This document shows positions 30,801 through 40,116 of a DNA stretch of 64,000 bases, in pieces. The position numbers and the translations under genes were made by a program. The stretch is from Hemicordylus capensis. Lineage: Eukaryota; Chordata; Lepidosauria; Squamata; Cordylidae. Numbering within the stretch: position 1 is the first letter of the stretch; each line of letters begins with the position of its first letter. Location of the stretch: contig NC_069670.1 in the NCBI RefSeq assembly GCF_027244095.1, positions 14,341,320 to 14,405,319 of the forward strand. Reading direction: 5' to 3'. The notes beneath the pieces were generated by a model. It did no database searches, was not told where the DNA came from, and worked only from the letters and a program-made list of their open reading frames with translations.

Positions 30801-33800
30801 CCATCGTGGCAGGCCTCATCGGCGCCACCGTCTTAGTGGTGTCCGTCTCGGTGACCGTGTTCGTGTGGACGTGCTGCCACCAGCAAGCCGAGAAGAAGCA
30901 CAAGACTCCCCCCTACAAGTTCATCCACATGCTGAAGGGGATCAGCATCTACCCGGAGACCCTGAGCAACAAGAAGAAGATCATACGGGTCCGGCGAGGC
31001 AAGACGGGCGCGGCCAGGCAAGACGGGCGAGGGAGCCTTTCGGTCGATGCTGCGGAAGCCGGCTTGGTGGGCACGGACAAGACCCCCAACGGGGTGAACG
31101 CCGCTGCTTGCGTCAACCAGCTGCCCATCAAGGAGGATTACCGAGAAGAGCTGAGTCCGGATCAAAGCTTGACCCCCGCAGGCAGCAAATCTTCCTCGGC
31201 GTCGTCCCCGGAAGATGATGTCATGCTGGGGACACTGACTTTCTCTGTGGACTACAACTTCCCGAAGAAGGCTCTAGTGGTCACCATCCAGGAGGCCCAT
31301 GGCTTGCCCGTCATGGACGAGCAGAATCAGGGCTCCGACCCCTACATCAAGATGACAATCCTGCCGGACAAGAGGCACCGCGTCAAGACCCGCGTCCTCC
31401 GCAAGACCCTGGATCCGGTCTTCGACGAGACCTTCACCTTTTATGGGATCCCTTACAGCCAGCTGCAGGACCTGGTGCTCCACTTCCTCGTGCTGAGCTT
31501 CGACCGCTTCTCTCGGGACGACGTCATCGGGGAGGTCATGGTGCCGCTGGCCGGGGTGGACCCGAGCACCGGGAAAGTCCAGCTCACCCGGGAGATCATC
31601 AAAAGGAATATACAGGTAGGAAAGCGGCGCCCAAACGTTCCGTTGGAAGGGTGGAACCTTGACCCGTGGTGGTTCTTGATGGGTGGAACTTTGACCCGTG
31701 GTGGTTCTTGATGGGTGGAACCTTGACCCGTGGTGGTTCTTGATGGGTGGAACCTTGACCCGTGGTGGTTCTTGATGGGTGGAACCTTGACCCGTGGTGG
31801 TTCCGCCCCTGGAAGACCCGCTTCCTCCAACAGAACATCCCTGGTGATTTAAGTTCTTCCAGGTTCCGTCTCTCAAGGTTGTAAGATCTCATGCCGGAGC
31901 AGGCCACCTTGGCCCGCCAGCTATTGCTGAACTACAACTCCCATCATCCCCCACCACAATGAACTGCAGCTGGGGAGTGATGGGAGTTGTAGTTCAGCAA
32001 CCGCTCGAGAGCCAAGGTTGTCTATTCCTGTCCTCGTTCAATTCGCTTCTCAGGGAGATCGGAAGCTGGGCCTTTTTCCTGTACGAATCATCCAATCTTT
32101 TGGCTTTTTAGATGTTTATCAGCTTCTGGGCACGCAGAATGGGACTTGGGAGTGCTGGTGTCCCCCTGTGGAATATCCACAGTGGAATGTTGCTGTTTAC
32201 AGTGCCCCTAAAACCACCAGGTGCTGTAAGCATTGGGAAAAGAAGGGTTAGGTCCCTCCTTTTTAGACAATGCACCCCGGGGTGGCAACAAGCAGAAGCC
32301 GAGGTGATCTTACCCCTGGACTTCCGGACCGAAGTCCAGAGCCTCCACAGCCCCTGGGGCCCCCCAAATCCTCTTCAGTCTGTTCCAGGTGGTGTGGCCG
32401 CCGGTCCAAGCGTGATGATGCTTAATTTGCAGGGGAGAGGGGGCCTCCAAAGGCCTTGAGGTCCAGGGAGGGATCTCTCAAGCTTTTCCCCCGCCCACCC
32501 CCCGGGTTTTACGGGGCTGGTTCGGCCCGTTTTCGGGCCATTCCGGCCCTCTCCCGGCTCACAGCAGCCATTTTGAAGGGCGAACCCTCAAGCCAAGCTG
32601 GTTTGCACATCCCTGCTTCTCTGAGCAGAAGCGGTCTTTCCTCCTAAGAGAAGCGTGGCATGCCTTTTCTGAAGCAACAGCTTCCCTCTAACCAGATTCC
32701 CAGACGTTGTTGACTACAACTCCCATCATGGGCAATGGTCTTTGGCAGGGGGGTGATGGGAGTCGTAATCTGGGAATCCCAGTTAGAGGGAACCCTAGCG
32801 ACCGCCTCCTTTCTTGGTGTTAAAATACACCGGATTGAACCTGGGGCCCTCTGCATGCAACACAAGACCCTATCTCCTCGCCACCGAACGTTTCTTAAGG
32901 AGGAGGTACTTGAATGTCACAGCAGAAGAAGAGGACCAGGTGCCTGGCAGACGGGTGTTCCACCGGTTGGGTGCAGCAAGGGAAAGGGTTTATGGACTGG
33001 GGAAAGAGAGGGAGAGGTCTTTGGTTTGGTAAGGGTGAACAGGCCAAGGAAGAGCATTTGAGAGAAAGAGAAGAGGGATCATAGAGGAGCAAGGCAGTGG
33101 AAACATTTGGAACCAAGGATGAAACAAGGAGAGAAAAGCAGTCGGTGGCGAATCTCATTTTGTTCCAGCATCTCTAGGGGCACACGGCCTTAGGACCATA
33201 GGAATCCGACTCAGCCTTCTGCTGAATTGGGTCCTTGGTCTATCTAGCGCAGCTTTGTCTACACTGACTGGCAACAGCTCTCCAAGGCTTCAGGCAGGGA
33301 TCTTGTCCAGCAAGTCATGCTTGCTACCACAAGACCCGCTCTCCTTAGACTTAGGAACATAGGAAACTGCCACATACTGAGTCAGACCCTTGGTCTATCT
33401 AGCTCAGTATTGTCTTCACAGACTGGCAGCGGCTTCTCCTAGGTTGCAGGCAAGAATCTCTCTCAGCCCTATCTTGGAGAAGCCAGGGAGGGAACTTGGA
33501 ACCTTCTGCTCTTCCCAGAGCGGCTCCATCATCCCGAGGGGAATCTCTTGCAGTGCTCACACATCAAGACTTGTCCCCTGAGCTAAGCAGGGTCTGTCCT
33601 GGTTGCATTTAAATGGGAGACTAGAAGTGTGAGCACTGCAAGGTATTCCACACAAGGGATGGAGCCGCTCTGGGAAGAGCATCTAGGTTCCAAGTTCCCT
33701 CCCTGGCAGCATCTCCAAGGTAGGGCTGAGAGAGACTCCTGCCTGCAACCTTGGAGAAGCCGCTGCCAGTCTGGGTAGACAGTACTGAGCTAGATGGACC

Positions 33801-36800
33801 AAGGGCCTGACTCGGTCAAAGGCAGCTCCCTATGCTCCTATGAGCCCTCAGAGGCTGTTCGACTACAACTCTCATCACCCTCACAAAGTCCATTGTGGTT
33901 GGGGATGATGGTAGCTCCATTTGTTATGATCGAGGAAGGTCCGGTTGCATTTGGTGGCGACCCCAAACCGGGCCATCTCTGGGGCCCATCAGGCTAACCC
34001 AGAGTGAACAGATGAATCTTAGAGATGCTTGAACTTAATCAATCAAGAACGTGGGCTGTCACGTGATCCAGTGACAGGGAGTTCCAGAGGAGAGGGACAC
34101 CAGTTGGGAAGAAAGAGGGCCATCTTATGCTGAAGAGGGAGGCTGGTACTTGCAGAGCAGTGTTGTATAATGGAGAGCCAACAAAGCCAAGTAGAACCGT
34201 TAGTCCCCAGAACATTTGCTGGGTGCGAAATTTGGTCCTCCCATCTGTCTGAGTTTACGCTTGGCCGGAACCCTTCCGCTTGTGATTCCGCAAAGCAGCC
34301 AGGGCCCACAGGCAACCCAAAGAAGGCACTGAATCTAGGACACGGTGACCGTGCCGGCCATGGCAACCTGGCCCCGCGATTGAGAGGCGTCACAGCGGCT
34401 TTGTAACACTTGGCAATGCTCGGCTTCATTTCCACTCCATTAGCTTCCTTTCAAGAGAGCTGGGTCCTTCCCCGCCGACTCTGGACAAGATGGCCAGTGC
34501 CAAGAAGCATTTCAGGACACTCTGAAAGCTTGAAGGAAGTAAACAAACACACACACAAAAGCAGCTCCCGAGTTCTAATTGTTGCATTTCCCCGATGATG
34601 TCGAGCTCCACAGCTGAAAACGTGGGGGGTGGGAGCGGTTCTGATTCCAGTAAGGGGGAGAATCTGGGTTCTCTCCAAGTATAGTCTGGAAGTAGGAATT
34701 CTCATTCCCTTGGGGGGGGCGTTGCTCAGTGGTGGGGCCCCTGCTTCGATACCCAGGTTTAATCCATGGCAGCATCTCCCGGTAGGGCTGGGAAAGACTC
34801 CTGCCTGAAACCTGGGAGAGCTGCTGCCAGTCAGTGCGGACAAACACCAAGATAGACGGGCTGAGGGTCGGACTCAGTAGGAAGCAACTTCGTCTCTGAA
34901 GTACTTTAGCAGACTCATGCAGAAGGGCCCTCATTAAACCCCTAGCAGCATCTCCAGGAGGCTTGACAGGTTAAAGACACCCCTCTCTGGGTTGTCTATC
35001 TTCCCTGCCAAGTCTATTCTGCTTGTTGGATTTTCCTTATTATTTTTGTAGTGACTGTCGATTTGCATGGCGTTTTACCAAGTAGAAGAGGCCCTCACCA
35101 TCTACCCTGCAAACTAGCAAAAAGGGGCACCTTTTCAAGGGATGGCTTTCTTCGGATAAGCAGTGGGGGGAGCAACTGGCCCTATCCAGCCCCAAGCACA
35201 ACATCCCTCCAGTGGCTATAGGTGGTGTCTACTTTGTGGTTCTTTTTAGACTGGGAACCCCTTTGGGACAGGCTACCATCTTAATCATTTTTTTAATGTA
35301 AGCTGCTTCCGCAAGTGATTTGTTGAAATGAAAAGCAGTATCTAAGTATTCATAAATACCTTAAGCCCGGGGTATTTAAGAGAACGTCTTCTTCGCTATG
35401 AACCCCACCACACATTGAGATCATCAGGGGAGGTTCGTCCGCAGTTGCCACCGGCTCGTCTGGTGGCTACTCGGGGACGGGCCTTCTCTGCTGCTGCCCC
35501 GAAGCTTTGGAATGTGCTCCCTGCTGAAATAAGAGCCTCCCCAACTTTTAAAAGTCTGTAAAGACACCAGAGCGGTCCCTAGCAGGGTGCAGGGCTGGGG
35601 GCGAATCAGCATGTGCGGGGCCTCCTTGACATTTCATATCATTACAGAATCATACTGACTGATGACATACAGTGTAAATAGTGTGAGTGAGTTTTTTGCA
35701 CATGTCCAACCAGCTTGGACATACAATGCATTTCTAAAGCAATAAAAATTAAAAAAAGCACAACACATGCTTTTCTCAGACCTTCTGGGTTGCAAATCAG
35801 CTCGAGCATAGTGCATTCATAAGCAAGCAAGCAAACAAACGTTTGTTCCAGGTTTTTGTAATTTCCTGCCATTGAACAAGCCACTTATAGGACTTTTTGG
35901 ATGGTGTTGGGTTGTTGTTTTTTAAACCAACCATTTGTCCAATCCACTTCAATTTAAATATACACATCTCCCCCACTCTCCTCTACATCTCTGCTCAATA
36001 CCAAAGCCCTATGCCAAGTCATTCCAGCACAGGTGATCTCAAGGCTGAGGCAGAAAGGGGGGCATTTCACCCTTTTTTATGAAGGCAAAGGGCAGATTCT
36101 TCCATATGAAGTTGGAGTGATGGTCTATGGCAGGGCTTCAATTCCAGCCAATTTTGTAATTTTCTGCCATGCAGCAAGCCACTGATTGGACTTTTTGGAT
36201 GGAGATTTTTAAATTAAAGGGGGGGGAATTAAAAACCAACCATTTGTCCAATCCACTTCAATTAAAAATACATATTCCTGCCACCCTGCCCTACATCTCT
36301 GCTCAGTACCAAAGCCCTGTGGCAAGCCGATCCTTAAATAATCAAGAGGGGGGAGATCAACACAAAAAGGAAATCACATCACACCTCCATTACTAAGGTT
36401 GGGCTGGGCAGAGGGTCTGCAGAGAGCTCTGGTGCTGGACACTCTACCTGCCTGCTTGCTTGTTTCTTTCCTGAGCGTCAGGCATGGAGGCCTCTCTGGA
36501 AGCCCCACCAAACCGCTGAGAGGCAGAAGAGGCGAAGCTTTGCCTGGGAGCCTTTGAAGCTGCACACAGACACAAAAGATCGGCTCCAGTTGGGCTGCGG
36601 GGAGAGAGGAGGGCAGGCTGCCCAGAGCAGGGCTCGGGGCAATTGCCCCGGTTGCCCTGCCCTAGGGACGGCCCTGTGAGACCCAGGCTTTTAATGAGAT
36701 ACTGTTCTGATAGTTTTTAACATGGTTTTAAATTTTAAGTTGTCGTTTTAGCCTTTCTATGGTGGTAATTTGTATGGCACAGCGGGGAAGTCACTTGCCT

Positions 36801-39800
36801 AGGGAGCAAGAGGTTGCCGGTTCGAATCCCCGCTGGTATGTTTCCCAGACTATGAGAAACAAACACCTCTGTTGGGCAGCAGCAATCTAGGAAGATGCAG
36901 AAAAGCACCATCTCATACTGCGTGGTAGGAGGCCATGGTAAACCCTGCCTATATTCTACTAAAGACAACCACAGGGCTCTGTGGACACTAGGAGTCGACA
37001 CCAACTTGACGGCACCACCTTACTTTAATTTGTATTTTATTGTAAGCCACCTAGAGACGCAAGTTTTGGGCGAGATATAAATATGCCAAATAAATAAATT
37101 CACAGTAGAATTAAACGCAGAGAATATCCAGAGAGAGTGTTGCGCAGTGGTTAGAGCACTGGATTAGGAATCGGTTGACTTGGATTCAAATCCCTACTCA
37201 GCCACCACAAAGATTCTGTTGGGCCTAACTGACCTCTGAGGGGTTTGTTGCTCGGATGGCCTTGGATGCCTCCCTGAGCCCGCTGGAGGAAAGGTGGGAT
37301 AACTATCCCAACAATGAGGGAGAAGAGAGAAAGGGCTTTAAATGCGATTTAAAGTCACCTTTTATTCAAGACTAATATTCTGTAAGGCCTCTCGGTTGGT
37401 ATTCAGCAGCTGGATGGCTCCTTAGCGGTAAAGTGAAAGACAGTCTACAGTCAAAAACCAGACTATCTAGTGGAACGTATAGGCTGCCACCATTTCTAAT
37501 GTCCCTCATTGTAGAAAAATGACTACAGGCGGAAGTGTACTGCTTAATTCCAAGAGCAAACTTTGATATTTCACACAATGAAGGTGAGAGTATGAACATG
37601 CACATATTTCAGTTGCATGGGGTTGAGTCCAGTCATGGAGAGGGGGATTGACAGGTGGGACCACGTTGCATCAAGGTCATAAGAGCACAAGAAGCTGCCT
37701 CCTACTGAGTCAGACCCTTGGTCCATCCAGCTCAGTATTGCCTACACTGACTGGCAGCATCTCTCCCAGCCTTACCTGGAGGTGCTGCCAGGGAACGAAC
37801 CTGGGACCTTCTGCATGCAAAGCAGGCGCTCTTCCACTGAGCGATGGCCCCAATCCTAGGGGGACTCTCTTACAGCAGACGGTGCTCACATGTAGTCTCC
37901 CATCCAAATGCAAACCAGGGCAGACCCTGCTTAGCCAAGGGGACAAATCATGCTCACGGCCACAAGACCCCCATCCCAGGACTCTCCAGCCTTAGACAAA
38001 GAGCTTCTGGACACTGCCAGTCAGTGCAGACAACAGTAAGCATGACGGGTCAAGGGCCTGACTTAGCAGATGGCAGCTTCTCATGTTCAGAAGCGGTCTG
38101 CCTTTTCTCCTTACCTGCTGCCTCCCAAAGGCCGCTTTTTTGGGGGGGAAGACTACGGGGGGCTGGCTAGCCTGCTGGCCTGCTGCAAGAGTGCCCAGCT
38201 GCTGCTTGTGGCTGCTGTTCCAAGGGCCTCCGAGCCTGAGAACTCTTCTTCTCTCTTCTCAGAAATGCATCAGCCGAGGGGAACTACAGGTCTCCTTGTC
38301 CTACCAGCCTGTTGCCCAGAGGATGACCGTTGTGGTGCTGAAAGCAAGACACTTGCCGAAGATGGACATCACCGGCCTCTCAGGTAGAAGCTATTTACTC
38401 CAGCGTGGACGCAACTTGCTTTTGCATACTGTCCGATGACGCACGAGCCTCCATAGCAGAGATCAGGAGCGCAGGCGGAATCAGCTAGAGGCTTACGAAA
38501 TGATGCACAGTTTGTACAATGTGGAGAGAGAGAGAAACAACCTTTCCTCCCTCTCTCCTCATGCTGAAATTCAGGAGGCCGCCTAGAGCAACTGATAGGC
38601 AGGGACTCGGGACAGACAAAAGAAACGGCTGCTTCCACAGAATTGGTGGAAGGTCCAGCCACAGAACAACAACATCAGAGCAGCCCTGCTGGATCAGGCC
38701 CAAGGAAGCCCATCTAGTCCAGCATCCTGTTTCACACAGTGGCCCACCAGATGCCGCTGGAAGCCCACAGGCAGGAGTTGAGGGCATGTCCTCTCTCCTG
38801 CTGTGACTCCCCTGCAAATGGCACTCAGAGGCATCCTGCCTCTGAGGCTGGAGGTGGCCTATAGCCCTCCGACTAGTAGCCCTTCATAGACCTCTCCTCC
38901 ATGAAGTGATCCCAACCCCTCTTAAAGCTGTCCAGGTGGTTGGCCGTCACCACATTGTGTGGCAGAGAGTTCCACAAGCTGATTTTGCGCTGTGTGAAAA
39001 AGTCCTTCCGTTTGTTGGTCCTAGATTTCCTGGCCATCGATTTCATGGGATGACCCCTGGTTCTAGTGTGATGGGAGAGGGCGAAGAATTTCTCTCGCTC
39101 CACTTTCTCCACACCATGCATGATTTTATATGGGGGCGATGGCCGTGAGCCAAGACCCTTTGAAAAGGAGATGACCTAATTCAAGAGTGGGCAAACTCGG
39201 CCCTCCAGCTGTTGCTGAACTACAACTCCCATCATCCCCAGCAGTAACAAATTGTGGCGGGGGTGGTGATGGGGGTTGTGGTTCAGCACCAGCTGGACAG
39301 CCACACGTCACCTGCCCCTGGCAGTGTGGGGCATGCAGTGCTTGGGAGCAGCGTCGCCCCATGGCAGGGTTTTCCCAGGGGTTGTTGACTACCATCCCCA
39401 TTGCAGCTGGGAGTTGTAGTCAACAGCGTCGGGGAACCCGTCTCAAGGAACAGTGGCCAAGGGGCTATGCCATCTGGAATCCCGCGGGAACACTCTGGCC
39501 GCTCGGTTGTGGGGCTGTGTTATTGTCTGGCTTCTCTCCTCTTCCCCCACCGGCAGACCCTTACGTCAAGGTGAACGTGTACTACGGCAGGAAGCGCATC
39601 GCCAAGAAGAAGACCCACGTCAAGAAGTGCACCTTGAACCCGGTCTTCAACGAGTCCTTCATCTACGACATCCCCGCGGATCTCCTCCCGGACGTCAGCA
39701 TCGAGTTCCTGGTCATCGACTTCGACCGCACCACCAAGAACGAGGCGGTGGGGCGGCTGATCCTGGGGGCCCACAGCGTCACGGCGGGCGGCGTGGAACA

Positions 39801-39867
39801 CTGGCGCGAGGTCTGCGACAGCCCCCAGAAACAGGTGGCCAAGTGGCACAGCTTGAGCGAGTACTAG
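23945..39867 (+). CDS. SYT11: SYT11 (synaptotagmin-11), complete, four coding exons, 429 aa
   Basis: Synaptotagmin-11 is a membrane-anchored vesicle protein of neurons and other cells. It acts as a Ca2+-insensitive member that restrains endocytosis and regulates vesicle traffic. Exons are 23945-23978, 30792-31615, 38263-38383 and 39557-39867, all joining in frame. Visible parts: short lumenal N-terminus MAEIASVRPSF; one membrane segment at about residues 16-38 followed by CC (likely palmitoylated); a basic linker; C2A at about 157-282; C2B at about 290-425; C-terminus WHSLSEY. In C2A the segment VLSFDRFSRDD has Ser247 where Ca2+-binding synaptotagmins have Asp. This substitution is shared by SYT4 and SYT11. 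Human SYT11 is 431 aa, so the length agrees. It lies head-to-head with GON4L and tail-to-tail with RIT1. Confidence 0.97.
24064..24083 (+). repeat. (CA)n microsatellite in SYT11 intron 1
   Basis: Ten CA units, 85 bases past the SYT11 exon 1 donor. Confidence 0.85.
24792..24813 (+). repeat. (CA)n microsatellite
   Basis: Eleven CA units. Confidence 0.85.
25566..25795 (+). repeat. AAGAGGCACCTTTTAA-family repeat
   Basis: CTTGGCAAAGAGGCACCTTT, CCCCCAGCACAGGACCTCCA and GCCCTGAGCCATTTATGGAA. Confidence 0.7.
26318..26482 (+). repeat. tRNA-Ala-like SINE, diverged
   Basis: CCCAAGTTCAATCTTCAGCT is the B-box region. The body and tail are GCAGACAATACTGAACTGAA and GTCTGACTCCGTAG. Confidence 0.7.
26730..26765 (+). 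repeat. (CA)n microsatellite
   Basis: About 17 CA units. Confidence 0.88.
26830..26940 (-). repeat. Tail of the AAGAGGCACCTTTTAA-type repeat or a related LINE
   Basis: ATATGCCGCCCTTCCAAAAT and GGCTCAGGGCGGTTTACAGT on plus. Confidence 0.5.
27798..28085 (-). repeat. AAGAGGCACCTTTTAA-family repeat, full
   Basis: On plus: ATACCGCCCTTCCAAAAATG, GGGCTCACAATCTAAAAAGA and AAAAGGTGCCTCTTTGTCCA. Starts with a TTTA microsatellite. Confidence 0.7.
28088..28265. repeat. Fragments of the composite SINE tail in both orientations
   Basis: A minus-oriented tail piece (28088-28140) meets a plus-oriented piece (28130-28185). A third short piece ends at 28262. Confidence 0.55.
28388..28615 (-). repeat. tRNA-derived SINE (Sauria type), full
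   Basis: On plus it starts TATTTTTACATTTATATCCC and ends TAACCACTATACCACGCTGG. Confidence 0.8.
28702..28968 (-). repeat. 5S/tRNA composite SINE
   Basis: Tail AGGAAGCTGCCATATACTGA. The head ends in CTGCTTAGCTAAGGGCACCA on plus. Lies in SYT11 intron 1. Confidence 0.8.
29142..29295. mobile_element. hAT-type palindromic MITE with near-perfect 8-bp target duplication
   Basis: The flanks are CCCTAGTG and TCCTAGTG. The ends are CAGTAGCTCCCAACC and AGTTAGGAACCCCTG. The inner arms are GTTGCTGAACTACAACTCCC and GTTGTTCAGCAAC. Confidence 0.78.
29468..29572. mobile_element. hAT-type palindromic MITE, partial
   Basis: GACTACAACTCCCATCATCC and GATTATGGGAGTTGTCACC arms. The outer left end is lost. Confidence 0.65.
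30005..30075 (+). repeat. AAGAGGCACCTTTTAA-family repeat, 5' part only
   Basis: CTTGGCAAAGAGGCAGCTTT and ACGTGGTGATTCTCTTTTAT, then unrelated sequence. Confidence 0.55.
30398..30722 (-). repeat. 5S/tRNA composite SINE with clear tRNA-Ala-like middle, just upstream of SYT11 exon 2
   Basis: Order on plus: tail, body, tRNA-like part (GATCGAACCTGGGACC, TATGCAAAGCAGAAGC, AGCTACAGCCCC), then 5S-like head (ATCCAAATGCAAACCG, CTGCTTAGCCAAGG). It ends about 70 bases before the SYT11 acceptor. Confidence 0.82.
30792..31615 (+). CDS. SYT11: SYT11 coding exon 2 (residues 12-286)
   Basis: The acceptor is CTTCACAG and the donor is ATACAG/GTAGGA. This 824-base exon carries the transmembrane segment, linker and whole C2A domain, including LPDKRHRVKTRVLRKTLDPV. 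A 32-bp minisatellite begins 36 bases past the donor. Confidence 0.97.
31651..31804 (+). repeat. 32-bp minisatellite, about five units, just past the SYT11 exon 2 donor
   Basis: Units start at 31651, 31683, 31715, 31747 and 31779. Each begins GTGGAACCTTGACCCGTGGT and ends GGTTCTTGATGG. One unit has a C-to-T change; otherwise they are identical. The last unit is incomplete. Confidence 0.95.
31909..32021. mobile_element. hAT-type palindromic MITE
   Basis: CAGCTATTGCTGAACTACAA and TTGTAGTTCAGCAACCGCTC pair around GCAGCTGGGGAGTGATGG. Confidence 0.75.
32681..32800. mobile_element. hAT-type palindromic MITE
   Basis: CCCTCTAACCAGATTCCCAG pairs with CTGGGAATCCCAGTTAGAGG. It lies in SYT11 intron 2. 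Confidence 0.75.
33189..33347 (-). repeat. Composite SINE, internally deleted
   Basis: The tail and part of the body are followed directly by the extreme 5' flank (GCTTGCTACCACAAGACC). The tRNA-like and 5S-like parts are missing. Confidence 0.65.
33352..33567 (-). repeat. 5S/tRNA composite SINE, left arm of an inverted pair
   Basis: Tail ACATAGGAAACTGCCACATA. It is cut at the CTTGCAGTGCTCACAC point, where a plus-oriented copy begins. Confidence 0.8.
33568..33843 (+). repeat. 5S/tRNA composite SINE, right arm of an inverted pair
   Basis: Head GAGCTAAGCAGGGTCTGTCC and AAATGGGAGACTAG. The tail ends CTATGCTCCTATGAG. Confidence 0.8.
33835..33915. mobile_element. hAT-type MITE, partial
   Basis: GACTACAACTCTCATCACCC and GGTTGGGGATGATGG. 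It lies directly after a SINE. Confidence 0.55.
34712..34895 (+). repeat. tRNA-Ala-like SINE
   Basis: GCGTTGCTCAGTGGTGGGGC, then CAGGTTTAATCCATGGCAGC, and the tail GTCGGACTCAGTAGGAAGC. Confidence 0.75.
35100..35365 (+). repeat. AAGAGGCACCTTTTAA-family repeat
   Basis: AAAAAGGGGCACCTTTTCAA, CCCTATCCAGCCCCAAGCAC and GGGAACCCCTTTGGGACAGG. Confidence 0.65.
35370..35600 (+). mobile_element. LINE fragment (L2-like reverse-transcriptase C-terminus)
   Basis: CTGGTGGCTACTCGGGGACG translates as LVATRG, with RAFSAAAPKLWNVLPAEIRA and SPTFKSL after it. This is the end of an L2/CR1-group polymerase. Confidence 0.65.
35845..36331 (+). repeat. Two diverged direct copies, about 185 bp each
   Basis: Copies at 35845-36028 and 36144-36331 share GGACTTTTTGGATGG, AACCAACCATTTGTCCAATC, CACTTCAAT and CTACATCTCTGCTCA-TACC. 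The spacing is about 300 bases. Confidence 0.8.
36768..37022 (+). repeat. tRNA-derived SINE, GGTTGCCGGTTCGAATCC type, full
   Basis: TGGCACAGCGGGGAAGTCAC, GTTGCCGGTTCGAATCCCCG, ACCATCTCATACTGCGTGGT, and the end ACACCAACTTGACGGCACCA. Confidence 0.75.
37128..37312 (+). repeat. tRNA-derived SINE (Sauria type), diverged
   Basis: GTTGCGCAGTGGTTAGAGCA, GGATTCAAATCCCTACTCAG and CTGGAGGAAAGGTGGGATAA. Confidence 0.7.
37678..37968 (-). repeat. 5S/tRNA composite SINE with clear tRNA-Ala-like middle
   Basis: The tRNA-like part on minus reads GGGGCCATCGCTCAGTGGAA (A-box region), with GGTCCCAGGTTCGTTCCC (B-box region) further on. It is flanked by the body and by the 5S-like head. Confidence 0.82.
38000..38094 (+). 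repeat. SINE tail fragment
   Basis: Contains ACTGCCAGTCAGTGCAGACA and GACTTAGCAGATGGCAGC, the shared tail of the tRNA-Ala-like and composite SINEs. Confidence 0.65.
38263..38383 (+). CDS. SYT11: SYT11 coding exon 3 (residues 287-326)
   Basis: It encodes KCISRGELQVSLSYQPVAQR and MTVVVLKARHLPKMDITGLS, the start of C2B. The acceptor is CTTCTCAG and the donor is TCAG/GTAGAA. Confidence 0.97.
38675..39135 (-). mobile_element. CR1-like LINE 3' fragment
   Basis: The minus strand reads MHGVEKVEREKFFALSHHTR and FFTQRKISLWNSLPHNVVTA. The 3' UTR ends with GCTGGATCAGGCCCAAGG on plus. It shares the structure of 15768-16445. Confidence 0.82.
39183..39306. mobile_element. hAT-type palindromic MITE
   Basis: GGCCCTCCAGCTGTTGCTGA and TTCAGCACCAGCTGGACAGC pair. 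The inner arm is ACTACAACTCCCATCATCCC. Confidence 0.75.
39375..39445. mobile_element. hAT-type MITE, partial
   Basis: GTTGTTGACTACCATCCCC and GCTGGGAGTTGTAGTCAACA form a short hairpin. Confidence 0.55.
39557..39867 (+). CDS. SYT11: SYT11 coding exon 4 (residues 327-429, stop TAG)
   Basis: It encodes the rest of C2B: DPYVKVNVYYGRKRIAKKKT, the polybasic KKKTHVKK patch, VIDFDRTTKNEAVG and the C-terminal WHSLSEY. The acceptor is CCGGCAG and the stop is at 39865-39867. Confidence 0.97.
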
Positions 39868-40110
39868 CCGGGTGAGCCAAAGGCACTGGAGCGCTGGCCC
39901 GGGTGTAGACAGACTCTCGACACACACACCCTCTCCCCCACCCACCCTCCCGCCCCCAGTTTTTTTATTTTTTCCTTTTGTTCCGTTTCCGGTTTTAGTC
40001 GTAGAACTTTAAAAAAAAAAAAGTCCGTAAGGAGCAGCTGGCCGGTTCTCTCTAGTGGTGTTTAACATTTATTTTTTTGGGCAGGGCACTAAAAACAGAA
40101 ATGCAAAACG

Positions 40111-40116
40111 AATAAA
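40111..40116 (+). terminator. Possible proximal polyadenylation signal of SYT11
   Basis: AATAAA 244 bases after the stop codon, followed by a G-run and T-rich sequence. Confidence 0.4.

Noticed and set aside
30253-31218. A 321-codon open frame overlapping SYT11 exon 2
   Set aside because: It is a different frame from the conserved SYT11 protein and runs through a SINE. GC-rich coding DNA gives such shadows.
31651-31804. CRISPR-like array
   Set aside because: Units are contiguous 32-bp repeats with no unique spacers. It is a vertebrate minisatellite.
31274-31876. Minus-strand open frame with repeated peptide PPRVKVPP
   Set aside because: The peptide repeat is the 32-bp minisatellite read in successive frames, joined to the antisense of SYT11 exon 2.
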